Source of the DNA: Acanthacorydalis orientalis
Lineage: Eukaryota; Arthropoda; Insecta; Megaloptera; Corydalidae
NCBI GenBank assembly: GCA_034766995.1
Contig: CM068313.1
Span: forward strand, 24,047,012 to 24,111,011
Length of the DNA: 64,000 bases
Reading direction: 5' to 3'
This document shows positions 1 through 11,976 of the stretch, one piece after another. The translations under genes were made by a program, and so were the position numbers. The first letter of the stretch is position 1. Each line of letters opens with the position of its first letter. A model generated the notes under the pieces. That model was not told the DNA's origin and did no database searches. It saw only the letters and a list, made by a program, of their open reading frames with translations.

Positions 1-977
1 TACATATTAAAATACTTTTATTCTAGATTGAAAAGAAAACAATATGAAAAAATATCGAAATATTTTAATTCAAAACTTTTTTATCCCATTCTTTTTGATA
101 AAATATCTACAAAATTTTAAAAAATATACGTGCAAGATCAATACGTGACTGAATTTATTTTTGTAAACTTTTTAATCGAAAAATTAATTCAGTAGATTAA
201 AAAAACGGTTTGAGTAAAAATAATAATAAACATTTGTTGTTATTATTTGGTAAATTTTAATTTTTTTTTTTAGTAAATACTGAGCTATGTGTATAGACTG
301 AAATTGTAATTAGTGAAATACATCAAATATAAAAAATAATTACACCTTTAAAAAAAATTATACCTTTAAAAATAATTAATTATAAATATTTTTCTACTTC
401 TACTTTCGTGCAGCATAATACAGAAAGCATTTTTCGCTGTGTAATTGAATTTCAATGGTATATTTTTTGTTATATATATTAGGATACTATTTTTTTTAAT
501 AAAATCATTTTTAAATAAGGGTTGGAAGGTGCTATAATCCACAAAGAAATAATAGAGATGGATCGAATGCGAACCTTTAGCCACTATCTTTACAAATATA
601 ATTTATAATAAAACAAAAAAATACTTAAAATATATCTTATTAACCGTTAGATCATTTCATTTTTTAATTAAAATAATTTGCTATGTATAGAGTAAAACTC
701 TTCTCTAATAAGAATAAAATTAAAAACATTACAATACCGTTGTCACGAATACAAGTGACCCTATGTATAGCCTTGCAATTATTCACTTACAAGTCTTATT
801 CCAATATATACTATTGTGTTTTTCATGTAATTTATTTTTTATAATTTAAAATTACTCTTCAAAATTGCAAAATAATACATGTAGTTTTTAATGAATTATT
901 TGGATATTTAAACAAATTGCGTTTTATATTTTTTATACTTGCTCTTACCAATTTATTAACATTTAAAAATAAGTATT

Positions 978-1027
<50 letters not shown>

Positions 1028-1567
1028 CATAATTTATTTCTTGCGTATATTGATATAAATATAATATAAAAAAATTACAGCAAAAAAATAACTAAAAACC
1101 AGTTATATAAAAAATGTTCATGCATATTTCAATACAAAAATGAATGTGATTTTTTATCATCTTATATTATAAAAACATTATTTTATTTTCTTAACTTAAA
1201 AAAAATAATTTTAAATGAAAAAACCCTAATTAATGAAATCATTTTTAATTTATAAGAAAACATAAAATGTAACTATTTAAATATTTTAATAATTAAATAG
1301 TTTCCATTTATTAAAGTTGATAGTAAAATACATCATTCATTAAGAACTGTTTGTTTTTATTTAAAAAAAAATAAATAAGAAACTTGATTGAAAAGAAACC
1401 TTATTGATGTTATATAGAATTAGATGGCATTGAGTAATGTATAGGTGATATTAGTCTTCGACGAAAAACATTCAATGTCACTCTAACGATAAAATTTATC
1501 ACAAAATCAATACCTACAGCTAGTAAAATCAATGTTGTGTAATATAATAATAAAGAACACACACACG

Positions 1568-1612
<45 letters not shown>

Positions 1613-1774
1613 AATAATTATAAACGAAAACTAAATTGTTATAATTTTTAATGTTATAAACAAATAAATCGTTTAAGTGTGGGTGAACGTACTGTGTCGA
1701 TGTGTGCGTGTTGAATGTTTTGGATAATAGCCAATTTTACAAAATCGAAACCAATAAATTAAACGTTTACAATC
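1..1774. other. AT-rich intergenic sequence with TA arrays
   Basis: I see no gene in this stretch. Open frames are short, very AT-rich and made of Ile/Tyr/Phe/Lys/Asn runs, as expected by chance. It holds (TA)n arrays at about 981-1023 and 1571-1610, the latter led by a short CA run. Confidence 0.6.
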
Positions 1775-1942
1775 ATGACGATGAGCGAGTACGTGTTTTG
1801 TACTGATCAGTTTAATGTTTACATTTGGCCATCGATCCACGGGGGTAGCAGTTCAAATCTCCCCGGAGACATGTCAGTGCGCAATCACTGTCACGCCAAC
1901 GGCCTCCGGGGATTTATTCAGTCAGTCGTCTCGAATCAATGA
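1775..1942 (+). other. 55-codon open frame in a GC-richer island
   Basis: An ATG-initiated frame of 55 codons runs from 1775 to a TGA at 1940-1942. Its composition (Trp, Cys, His, Gly, Pro, varied codons) is unlike the AT-driven frames around it. I recognise no family. There is no clear splice donor or TATA/Inr arrangement, and the frame overlaps the inverted repeat at 1860-1912, so it may be a fragment of a structured repeat and not a gene. Confidence 0.2.
1860..1912. repeat. Inverted repeat with nested hairpin
   Basis: A perfect 9-bp inverted repeat (tccccggag at 1860-1868, ctccgggga at 1904-1912) encloses a second 5-bp stem (cagtg 1875-1879, cactg 1886-1890) with a 6-nt loop. Such G+C-rich stems are conspicuous in this AT-rich background. 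It could be part of a structured RNA or a transposon end. Confidence 0.5.
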
Positions 1943-4793
1943 TTATAGCAACAGATGAATCCATCAAAATGAATGTACTCAAAATGATTGACATAATATT
2001 TTCAAATAGATGTTAAATTGAGTTACAGAACAAAATGTCTTATATAATATTTTATATAAATGTATAGAGTTGCAGAATTATTTTCGATTTTAATATTTTT
2101 GTTGATATCAATTAGCTTTTCACATTTTTTACTGTTTATATATATATATATATATATATATATGCAAAGGAATATAAAAGAACCGTGTTAAAAATAATAT
2201 GAAGACATACAAGGGCACTTTAATGAATATGACAATAAACAGAAATTACATAAATAATAAGAACAGTAAAAACAGTGAAATAAAAATGACCAGAAAATAT
2301 AATATTGCAAAAAAGATAATGTATAGACAATAAATTTTTAAATGAAGGTTTAGAAATATAAAAAGGCCAAAAAATTGACCAATGGATGGAGAATAGATGG
2401 AACAAAGATAAAAAATAAATTAATTGAGAACTTAAATAGTACAAAAGTTTCTTTTACTAAAATATGTAATGACTAATGAAAAACAATACAGTTCAGACAC
2501 TGGCTAAATTCACTTTCATAAATGAATTATTTTTTCACCCTGCACATCAAAATATACCTTGAAGATGTAAGGATGATGGAATCGCTATAGACATGCGTAT
2601 AAGCAACAATACAAATAATTAATAATAATTTATTGGACATTTTTAATTAGAGATTTTTTTTGCAGTTTATGAAATAAAAATTATTTCATGTATGATGATG
2701 AATAATACTATGCTAAAAATACATTTTTGTGGAATCTGCGTTATTATGACATTTATGAAAGTTAATCACGGTAAAATTATGTCATTACTAAATTATGATC
2801 GTATTTATTTTTAAAAACATCCCTTAAATCACAAATTATGACATGAAAAGTGCACTCAGAATTTATATCATTATATGAATAAGTATTTTTAATTCCATTT
2901 TTTTAAAATATAGTTATACAATATTACTATTTTTTTCTTAAAAATATTTTTTATAAAGCATAAATTACATTCTCAATTTTATCAAAAGTTTGCCATTAGA
3001 TCTTTAATATTTATCAACAATTGCCAACTAAAAATAATCATTATACGTTCTGAAATAATATGTTACTTTTTACAAAAAAATATGTTAGACCAAAAATCTA
3101 GTAAATGATTTTTGCTTACAAAAAATTTCAACAAATAAATTTAACTGAAAAATATTTTTTTCCTTCAAACTGTTTTCACACACTTATTATAGAATTGAAA
3201 ACTATTTGAAAGTAATAAAAATTGAAATAGGTCTTACAAAAAGATATCTAATTAACGTTAAAAATAGAATGAAAGCTCTATAAAAAAATATTTTTAAAAT
3301 TATATACTATTTCGTTCTTTTATTATTAAATAATTTATATATTTTAATTAACTAGTAAAAAACTATATAACTAACATAAGTTTAAATAGAGCTTTTAAAA
3401 AGTATAATTAAAATTAATAGTCTATAAGTTAATTCAACGCTGGTATTGAAGTTATTTTTATTGCATTTATAAATTTAGAATAATTTTTTTTAAAAAAAAT
3501 AAATAAAAACCCACTTTTTTACAATAACCATTCTGAAAACCTTGACCTCTGGTATTAACATTCATTGTGTAAGAGTATATTTAAATTATTTTAGATATTA
3601 ATTAAGCTTATAAAAAACAGACCTAAACGAAATTAACTAATCTATTTTTTGTACATCTTTCTATGACAATCTATGTTCAATGCAAACATTTAAATCGACT
3701 AAACAAAAAGAAATATAGTTTCTGATAATAATTTAAAACAATTATACATCATAACTTCAGTTATACTTGCTAGCCTTATTATCAATGAAAAATATTTTAT
3801 ATTCAATCATATCATGCATTTTTTACATCTTTTAGAATGTTGACAAGATTAAATTTGATAATCGATCGATGACGTCAAAATATAAAAAAAAATATTAAAA
3901 AAGATATTTTATAATTTTAATAAATTCAACCTCACTTTTTTATTAAAACAAATACACATTAGGATAATCTACCAGTATTGCAAAACAAGACTAACTCGTA
4001 AAACATTGCTCAACAGCCCAATATGCAAAGCTCCTTATTTAAGATTAAAAATCGTATTTTTTGTATATAATATAGAAGGATTCATATGTATTTCATGATA
4101 CAAATTTAATGTAATATTTTGAATAAATATATTTAAAAAAATCAGAAAACGTCAATTAAATTAAATAAAGTAATCATTTTTCATTTAAGTAATTCTATAT
4201 ATAATTCACAAAAAACATGTAAAAGAGATACGTAAATTAATTTGATTTTTTTTTTAAAAAAAGGCAAAGTAGATAAATAATTCAAAATACTATAATAAAT
4301 AAAAACTATTCTTAATTTTTCGTATTATAAACGAAAAACTTCATAATTTTTGAGTAAATACCCGTATAAAAATTAGTGATACTATAATAAATCACTTTTA
4401 ATTCAAATTATACTCATTATTTCATTAATAATTTATTAAAACTGAAAATATTTACTTTATAAGAAAAATGCATAAAATGATACAAGAAAACAAGTAGAAT
4501 TAATCAACTTTCAGTATTCATTTTCGGACAAACAACTAAAATAAAAGTTGTTAGTTTATTATTTGTATTAAATTCATCAATCGAATTGCTAATATGTAAC
4601 AAATAAATCACTAAATATCTACAAAAATGTAAATTATGATATGTGTCCGTAAAAATATTATTGATACGATAAATTCTTACACAACTAAATTGATATCAAA
4701 TTCAATTTTGAAGTTATTTCTAAAGACCTTGACCTTCGAATGTCTAGGTCTTTAGTAGTTACAAACAATCTTATAAGCAATCTTACTTTGTAG

Positions 4794-4841
<48 letters not shown>

Positions 4842-5039
4842 CATATATATGCATGTGCAGATATATAAATGCATACGTTGTTTCCTCGAAACATAAATAT
4901 TTCGCAATGCAGGACATTACATAAGTAAACAAACAAATAAAAAAATGTCAACATACACCTTCATAAAACATAAATCGCGGTATCCACCGATTGCGCATAA
5001 TCTAAAAACGCATCGTTTGTTTTATGTACTCATGTAAAC
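1943..5039. other. AT-rich intergenic sequence
   Basis: No gene is visible. (TA)n arrays lie at about 2139-2163 and 4799-4835. The rest is low-complexity A/T sequence with many stops in all frames. Confidence 0.6.
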
Positions 5040-5355
5040 GAGCTACACGTCTCAGTTCGTTATGTACATACAACAATCTCAACAGTCGTCATGTGCGTAC
5101 GAGCTGCGAGTGCAATTCCACCAACATTTGAAGTGGATGATTGGGAATATGTTACATTTCTGCAGCCCCTACAACGCAGCCCAATCCACATCACGTATCG
5201 TTTCGTCGTGGTTTTGTGGAGGCGTGCGAATCGGCGAATTGGTGTGGGATTGAAGGAAGAAGCCCGACACGCCACCCTCGTTATGTGCTCCCGTTGGTTT
5301 GATTTACACGCAGTCCTTGAGGGACAGAGATGTATTTTTTTCTGGTTTAATCGAA
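5040..5355. other. GC-richer island, identity unknown
   Basis: About 300 bases here are clearly richer in G+C and CpG than the flanks. Three overlapping frames stay open: minus 5060-5275, plus 5062-5253 and plus 5091-5360. Several competing frames suggest that low stop density follows from composition and not from coding. No motif is recognised. It could be a regulatory element, a noncoding exon or an old TE piece. Confidence 0.4.
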
Positions 5356-5713
5356 AATGAAACGCATAAAGAAAAGATACTGCATTTATGCACTTCTTTT
5401 AAATATTTACCTACACACGATCCGAATGCGACACAAAATTATACATATATACAATGACATCATATGTCACTGACTATATTCATTCAAAATTTATCATATA
5501 GTGCATCAATCAAAGTTTTTCTTTATACTATTATATTGTATTAATCGAAAACACATAGACACGATAAGAAATATTTACTACAGTACATTGTTTTATGAAC
5601 ACTTTATGGGATATTTTCAATGTAAAAATTATCAATGAATAATTTGTTAACATCTTTCTTAATAAATGAACTCATTTGAAATTACAGTCATATATTTTTT
5701 TACTCTAATTTTT

Positions 5714-5714
<1 letters not shown>

Positions 5715-5763
<49 letters not shown>
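5715..5763. repeat. (TA)n microsatellite
   Basis: An uninterrupted TA dinucleotide run of about 49 bases, about 180 bases upstream of the mariner fragment. Confidence 0.95.
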
Positions 5764-5766
<3 letters not shown>

Positions 5767-5945
5767 TGATAGGAAAATAATTATGGTTTTTGTTTGACTT
5801 CTAGCCTTAATTTTTTTCAATGAAAATGTAATTTAATCGTGTTCAAGTTAATATCATTGTTAAGTGCATTTTTCGGTCTATATGTTGCGAACATCGACTT
5901 TGGTTTTATTATTAATTTTGCTTCAAACTGGGTTATTAAATTAAA

Positions 5946-6292
5946 GATGGCAAAGAAGTTAAGACCAAATTTTTATACAAGTTCAAAACGGAAGGCAGAG
6001 CAGCAGAAACTGCTCGTGAAGTAAACAGTGCTTTTGGTATGGGTACTGTTAAGGAATCTACGGTTCAATCATGGTTCCAAAAATTACATGCTGAGGACGA
6101 TGTCTCCGAAGATAAAGAAAGTCGCGGGTGTCTTTTTTCCGTTCATAACAACCAACTGAAAGCGTTAGTTGAATCAGAACAACGTACAACAATTCGAGAT
6201 CCTGCTCAAAAGTGAGGCATTAGTCATCCAAGAGTTCTGAACCACTTTAAACTACTTAAATTAAAAAAGTACACGAATTTAAAAGTCATAAA
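5946..6292 (+). pseudogene. Mariner transposase N-terminal remnant
   Basis: Read with one frame change near 5970, this stretch gives the N-terminal DNA-binding half of a mariner-type transposase. Visible motifs include YKFKTEGRAAETAREVN, then STVQSWFQKL, then an acidic EDxxSEDKESRG linker, then NNQLKALVESEQRTTIRD, the start of the second helix-turn-helix. A TGA at 6212-6214 interrupts the frame just before GISHPRVLNHF. The catalytic domain is absent, so this is a truncated dead copy. The domain order is that of the Hsmar1/SETMAR-like mariner group. I could not find its terminal inverted repeats. Confidence 0.8.
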
Positions 6293-6759
6293 CCGCAAAT
6301 ATTTTTCTACCAATCTAATATATGCACATATACAAAACTTATAAACATGCACACATATATAGAGAAATGTGTATCGTATTCATGTTAGTAAAGGTCAGAT
6401 GTCGATTTAGTAACTTGTTCTTACATCAACATCTAACATCGATCTATTACTTTAAACCTTAATTTCCAGATTAGATTAGTACATACATATTTACACACAC
6501 TTGCCGCACCTTCACTTACTATACCTTTCACAAATTATTACATTTACTTTTTAATGAGCTGAAAAATTCTCCTATATAAAATATTATTCGGTAAAATTTA
6601 TTTACAATAATCTATTTACACATGCTTTAGATAGAAAAGTAAAATTGTAATTTTTAAATTATATTCTCACTAAGAGAAGGTCATACATCAATTCTAAACT
6701 AACGGATACTTTACGGAAATATCTATATATAAAAGTGCTTTACGTATTTACATACACAT

Positions 6760-6800
<41 letters not shown>

Positions 6801-6953
6801 CACTTACGTATTTTTATAATAACTTAAGCATTTTATAATCAAATTTTATATACTCAATTGCGAAATATGATAGAATAAAGAATTAATAATGGTAGAACTA
6901 ATCAACAAACAAAAGATAAATGTATAATGAAATAGAAGTATAAAATATCTAGG

Positions 6954-6988
<35 letters not shown>

Positions 6989-7379
6989 AATATGTAAATA
7001 TATTACATTTTATAAACGAAACATATCATATATCTATATTAAAATGTCCATAAATAATTTGAGAATTGTATAATGCAATTTATATCATATTTCTAGTAAC
7101 GATATTTAAATATATACTTCTTCATTTATAGATATAAGATAATAAAATATTTAATTAAAGTTTAATTTAGAAAACAATATCTACAATTTTATTTATAATA
7201 CTAATAAACCAAAGAAAATAATGAAAGCGTTTACAAGGTAAACACATATTCAAATGTTAATTATATCTAAATGAAATTAGTATTGATTTATTTAAATATT
7301 TATTTAAATTTTATAATTATTTTTGCATAATTATTATATTAATATTTTTTAAATATAAAAAATTAATAAATATTCATGC

Positions 7380-7464
<85 letters not shown>

Positions 7465-7740
7465 AAGTATGTGTATTTTTGTATTCTATTTTTTTTCTAT
7501 TTATTTTTTTACATATATTTTTTATTCCTCATAAAATTAAAAAAATACTTTATTTCTCATTAATGCCAATTTCATAGTATATATAAAAAGATTAAACACG
7601 TTTATTGTATTTTTCATACCGGTTTCAAAATATTACATATATAATCAGTTAATAGAGAATATTTGATAATTTATTAATATTCAGACATGTAAACTTGCTT
7701 ATATAAATACAATTTACATACATCAGGTTGAATATTTGAT
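6293..7740. other. AT-rich intergenic sequence with TA arrays
   Basis: No gene is seen. (TA)n arrays lie at about 6763-6797, 6957-6985 and 7389-7460; the last is among the longest in the window. Confidence 0.6.
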
Positions 7741-7842
7741 TTTAAAAACTAAATCCAGACCTGCAGTAAACATTCCCGTGTATATATCGTACGAGCTTTT
7801 ACCGATACTCTATGAGAATGGTGACAATATTGCGGCGACACT

Positions 7843-7876
7843 TAAATATAGCCCATATATCAACTGCAATCAGTAA
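7843..7876 (+). promoter_or_regulatory. Candidate core promoter (TATA-like + Inr)
   Basis: A TATA-like taaatata at 7843-7850 lies 29 bases before the A (7872) of a TCAGTA initiator motif at 7870-7875, the spacing expected for an arthropod Pol II start. In such AT-rich DNA the TATA-like element alone is weak evidence. The support comes from its combination with the start-codon context and splice donor just downstream. Confidence 0.35.
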
Positions 7877-7880
7877 GAAC

Positions 7881-7904
7881 ATGGCGTCGGTTTTTGTGCG
7901 GTCG
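7881..7904 (+). CDS. Candidate first coding exon (8 codons)
   Basis: An ATG at 7881 in the context gaacATGGCGtc matches 11 of 12 positions of the TISU element (SAASATGGCGGC). TISU is known to start translation on mRNAs with very short leaders. The frame reads MASVFVRS and then meets a strong splice donor, gtaagt, at 7905-7910, leaving phase 0. With the initiator A at 7872 the leader would be 9 nt. The next exon is not identified, so the gene's identity is unknown. Alternatives are a chance match or a YY1-like site. Confidence 0.35.
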
Positions 7905-8863
7905 GTAAGTGTACACTCGGAAGAGATTCCGATCACACTATCTCCGTATAAGAAAGTGATATTGAATATCTGTTAGGTTATATTTATTAGTATTTCAATT
8001 TTGATTTATAAATCAACAATATTCAAATAGGGAAATATGTATTTTTATAACATTCATTTCATGGTCAACATATATTAAATTGTAATTTTTTTAAATTGTA
8101 TATAAAAAATGGAATGATGAATAAAATATGTATGGATTCAGTTAATAATTCTAACAAATATGTCTCGCTTTTAATAATGATTTTTTTTCAAAAACATATC
8201 TTATATACACATTTATAACAGATTTATAAATTCAGTACATGTATTGAAGTATTCTTAGTTTCACAGTATATTAACTGAAGCAATATTTCGAAATTGTATT
8301 AAAATGATTTCACTGCTCTTGTTACGCGTATTTATTGAATGTATCTATGTGTTTTTAAACAAGTATTAATTATATCTTTATGGTGTATGAACATAAATGA
8401 TGAAAACATGCGATTATATGCAATTTCCTTCACAATAATGCACTTTTATGCACTATTTGGAATTGGTTTCCTTACGGACAAAATTTTATTATTAAGTCAT
8501 ATCTGTAATAATCGAGAAATAATTTATTACATACATGAAATACATAATTTATTAATACATACACATTCTTATGACAAAACCATTGTCATTAGTATTCATT
8601 ATCAATTTTACTGATATTAATATTATACAAAAGTTTTCGATATTCTTAAAAAAAAGTATTAACATCAATCCTATGCATGTTGCGAATTTTCTAATTTGAA
8701 AAAAAAATAGTCGTAAAAAATAAATTCAGTTGATAAAAAGATAATAAATCATTTATAATAAAATTAATATAGCCAATGAGTAAACCTATCATTTAGTACG
8801 TTTGTGTTTTGTCTGTATTTTTTGTCATACAATAAATTACTTATGTATATACTATGTTATTTG

Positions 8864-8915
<52 letters not shown>

Positions 8916-8973
8916 AATGAATGTAGTTTATTACAATATAAAGATAAATATGTTATTTTATATTATAAAATAA

Positions 8974-9022
<49 letters not shown>

Positions 9023-9439
9023 ATTTTTCTCTTTGAACTGTAGAAGAATTCGAAACTATTATTACATATATATTTTAATTATTTTTTTATAATTGATTTT
9101 ATTTTTTTCATTATAAAAAATAGTAATTATAACTATATAATAATTACTGTTTATGAATAATAACAATTACACATAATTTACTGATTTCTATAATTACTAG
9201 TGCATTGGAAAAACAAGTGTCAATAGAATTGTTTTTGTTATTTTATTAGTACATTTTCATTGAATAAATAAACAAGTTATTGAAATTAAAATAAGTTTTT
9301 TTTAATCTAAAAAGAATAATCTGTTGTATTTACTTACGAATGGATGATGTGTAGTGAATAATTTACCTGTAAGAAGAGATAAAAAAGACTATTAATAAAA
9401 TAAATATATACAATATACATACACTCACATGTGCATATT

Positions 9440-9479
<40 letters not shown>

Positions 9480-9949
9480 AATAGATTTACTTTTTATAAA
9501 GGAAATATTAACAAAAAATTGAGGATTTTTAATTATTACAATCCAAAATTTTTTATTCAAACATAATTATTCATTAATGTCATTTTTAATATGTACCATC
9601 GATATTTAACACAAACTTAGTAAGATATAAAAGATTCAAAACACATCAAACAGGCAGAAATACCTTTCACAGATGCAAGTCAAAATTTGAATCTTTCCTT
9701 TAATGTAACTATGATCTCCAATTCCCTTTCGCATTATATTATATTGTTGGATCAATTTTACTTTTTAAATACTCAATCGCTTGAAAAATGATATTTATTT
9801 AATCACAAATTCACTTGACAGTCAGTAAATCGTGACCAAAAACAGAATTCTGAAACATATCCTAAGGCCTAAGTATGCCAACATGCTGTCAAATTATCTA
9901 GGTTGTATCGTGGCAACCTCATCAACATTAAGTACAGAAAATATACATT
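7905..9949. other. AT-rich sequence with TA arrays
   Basis: No convincing exon is visible. (TA)n arrays lie at about 8869-8908 and 8979-9020, and a compound (TA)n(GA)n array at about 9441-9479. If the start exon at 7881 is real, this would be its first intron. Confidence 0.5.
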
Positions 9950-9957
9950 ATCTACAC

Positions 9958-10583
9958 CAGTGGTGTCAAACTCATATATGAACACGTGGGCCACCAAATT
10001 CAGTTTGAGTCTGTGGGCCACAAACAAAAAAAGTTACACAAAAAAAAGTTTAGCAAGCGAAAAAGGTCTTTTATTTATATTCAAAAATGACTAATTTAAA
10101 TTTTACATTTATTTTTTCTTTAATGAATTTAAAAAAAATCATTAATCTTAGGTACTATTATCAAATGTTACAACAAAATTTTAAATTAGAGAAATTAAAA
10201 AATTAATATTTTTTACTAGAAACTTGGCATTTTTTGTCAGAAACCATTTTGCCAATGTCGGGTATAATTTTTTATGATAATAATATTTTTACAATAGATG
10301 TTAAATGTGAGTCTTTAGAAGGGAAAATAATTGTTCACATAGATATGCACTACCAAACATTGCCAAGATTCTTGTTGCAACATATGTATTTCAATAAAAT
10401 GTTCTGGCAAGTACAAAAAAAATTCTAGATACCATCATTATGCTTTTCTTTTAGTACAACGTTGCACTGAGTTTCAATCAATTCCATTTGGATGTTACTT
10501 TTTATTAATATTTTAATTATTTTATTATTTTAATAATGTCAACTTCAAGCTTTTGACCACGGGCCGCTTGTTTAACACCACTG
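9958..10583 (-). mobile_element. hAT transposon, internally deleted
   Basis: The ends match as terminal inverted repeats: cagtggtgtcaaac at the left, and the reverse complement of the right end begins cagtggtgttaaac. Both ends carry a GGGCC motif a little further in. The element is flanked by 8-bp direct repeats, atctacac (9950-9957) and atctacgc (10584-10591), with one difference. An 8-bp target duplication is diagnostic of the hAT superfamily. At 626 bp it is far shorter than an autonomous hAT element, but the minus strand still carries a piece of the transposase C-terminus. Confidence 0.85.
10300..10487 (-). pseudogene. hAT transposase C-terminal remnant
   Basis: On the minus strand from 10487 the frame MELIETQCNVVLKEKH is followed by a stop. 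After a frame change come a degenerate FY, then RILAMFGSAYLCEQLFSLLK, then a stop. The sequence FGSxYLCEQLFS with a following LK is the signature of the hAT dimerisation (hATC) domain. In this family the MELI.LQC..LK block lies upstream of it. The fragment sits inside matching hAT ends, so it belongs to this element. It has several stops and frame breaks. Confidence 0.75.
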
Positions 10584-10844
10584 ATCTACGCTATTATTCA
10601 GTAATTATGAATTCAAAAAAACGCATTCAAAATAAAAAAATCACTCTTAAATGACAACTACCTATGTAATCTTTTAAAGGTTATGGTATCACTTGTATAT
10701 TTATAATGTTACCAATAATTATGCGACTGTAATGCCATACAATGACAATCGGATAGAACTTTTGCAGTAGTTAATTTTTTTTATTTATACCAATATTATA
10801 TGTTTCTAAATTTAATTTTTGCATCTCAGGTCACTTTTTATTGA

Positions 10845-10848
<4 letters not shown>

Positions 10849-10886
<38 letters not shown>
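10849..10886. repeat. (TA)n microsatellite
   Basis: An uninterrupted TA run about 70 bases upstream of the 10955 open frame. Confidence 0.95.
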
Positions 10887-10890
<4 letters not shown>

Positions 10891-10954
10891 TACATACATA
10901 TTTTATTAAATATATGAAGTAAAAGCTATCATTTGTTTAAAACTATATTTTTAA

Positions 10955-11281
10955 ATGTCTGAAAACAAAAAAATTATAAAAAAAATTTTAAGTAAGTCGA
11001 AAGAAATAAAATCGTCCTTTGCAAAAATAAATGAAAACAATTTTAATTTTTTATCAACAACTTTACAGTCTGTAATGAACTTGATTATTGTACCTAGAGG
11101 TCAATATTCCTTCAATGCAAACCTTCAAGAACAGATTGACTCTACAGTTAAAAATCTCATACCATTTACGAACCTCTACCACCGTGTTTCATATCCTAAG
11201 CAGGTTTTGCGAGTATGTTTATATATATATATATACATACTTAACAGTATATATAAAGAGCTGAACATAAATGTAAATTAA
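10955..11281 (+). CDS. Hypothetical protein or first exon, unidentified
   Basis: An ATG frame with an in-frame stop immediately upstream (10952-10954) encodes 108 residues. Residues 1-88 are varied and protein-like: a Lys-rich start, then VMNLIIVPRGQYSFNANLQE and IPFTNLYHRVSYPKQ. Residues from about 89 onward run into a short TA array and read as Tyr/Ile. A possible donor exists near 11203-11216 (gcaggttttg or gcgagtatgt), so the real product may be only the first part, spliced onward. I recognise no domain. It may be a chance frame. Confidence 0.25.
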   Translation: MSENKKIIKKILSKSKEIKSSFAKINENNFNFLSTTLQSVMNLIIVPRGQYSFNANLQEQIDSTVKNLIPFTNLYHRVSYPKQVLRVCLYIYIYILNSIYKELNINVN

Positions 11282-11687
11282 TACAAAGATCTGAAAAGAT
11301 AACTCATTACAGCCTGGATTGAATATTGAACATTAATTAACAATTGAACTTACGATATTCAATAAATGTAGCATATGAAAATAATTTAAATTATTTTTAT
11401 TATGTTTGTAGATGTGGTAATTGACACTAAATGGTATTTTTTTCAAAATAATTAATTAATAACAAAAAAAGTATCTTAACTAAAATTCAATTTATTCAAA
11501 TTAAATAGTATTTGATTAAGTCTACGTTAAATAAATATTACTAATAAAAACTAATAAATAAATATTAATAGCAACTAAATGTATTGTAACAAGATATTGT
11601 TCAAAAATAATCTAGTGTAACTTTGATATAATTGAATAAAATATTGATTAATTATATACTAATGAAGTTTATATCATAAAGTGATTG

Positions 11688-11727
<40 letters not shown>

Positions 11728-11729
<2 letters not shown>

Positions 11730-11936
11730 TTGATTCAAATTAGGCTTCCACACAAAAGTATTTAAAAAAAAAAAAAAAAAATTAAAAAAGACATGTTATC
11801 ATCCCCCATTTAGTATTTTACTACAATTATATTTTAGTATTGAATTGTACTGAAATACTAAATAAAAAATAACATGACTTTTCTTTAGCCCTGCGCCCTC
11901 TTTTTATACTTCCATGTGGAAGTCTTAATTAAATCA

Positions 11937-11939
<3 letters not shown>
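11728..11939. mobile_element. Foldback MITE inserted in a TA array
   Basis: Ends of about 35 bases are inverted repeats of each other. The left begins ggttgattcaaattaggc, and the right, reverse-complemented, begins gtgtgatttaattaagac; both then carry cttccaca. A second inner pair (catgttat...atttagtatttta against its complement at about 11850-11878) makes most of the 212 bp self-complementary. TA flanks both ends (11726-11727, 11940-11941), as for Tc1/mariner-type MITEs. (TA)n arrays abut both sides (about 11690-11727 and 11940-11970, then 11982-12019), so the insertion landed in a TA microsatellite. Confidence 0.75.
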
Positions 11940-11973
<34 letters not shown>

Positions 11974-11976
11974 CAA

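Noticed and set aside
1845..1876. tRNA gene suggested by a GTTCAAATC B-box
   Set aside because: The T-stem pairs poorly and no matching acceptor strand or A-box lies at the right distance upstream.
5060..5360. Three overlapping open frames as genes
   Set aside because: Opposite and overlapping frames are open together, which reflects higher GC and fewer stops; no motif, start context or splice signal favours any one.
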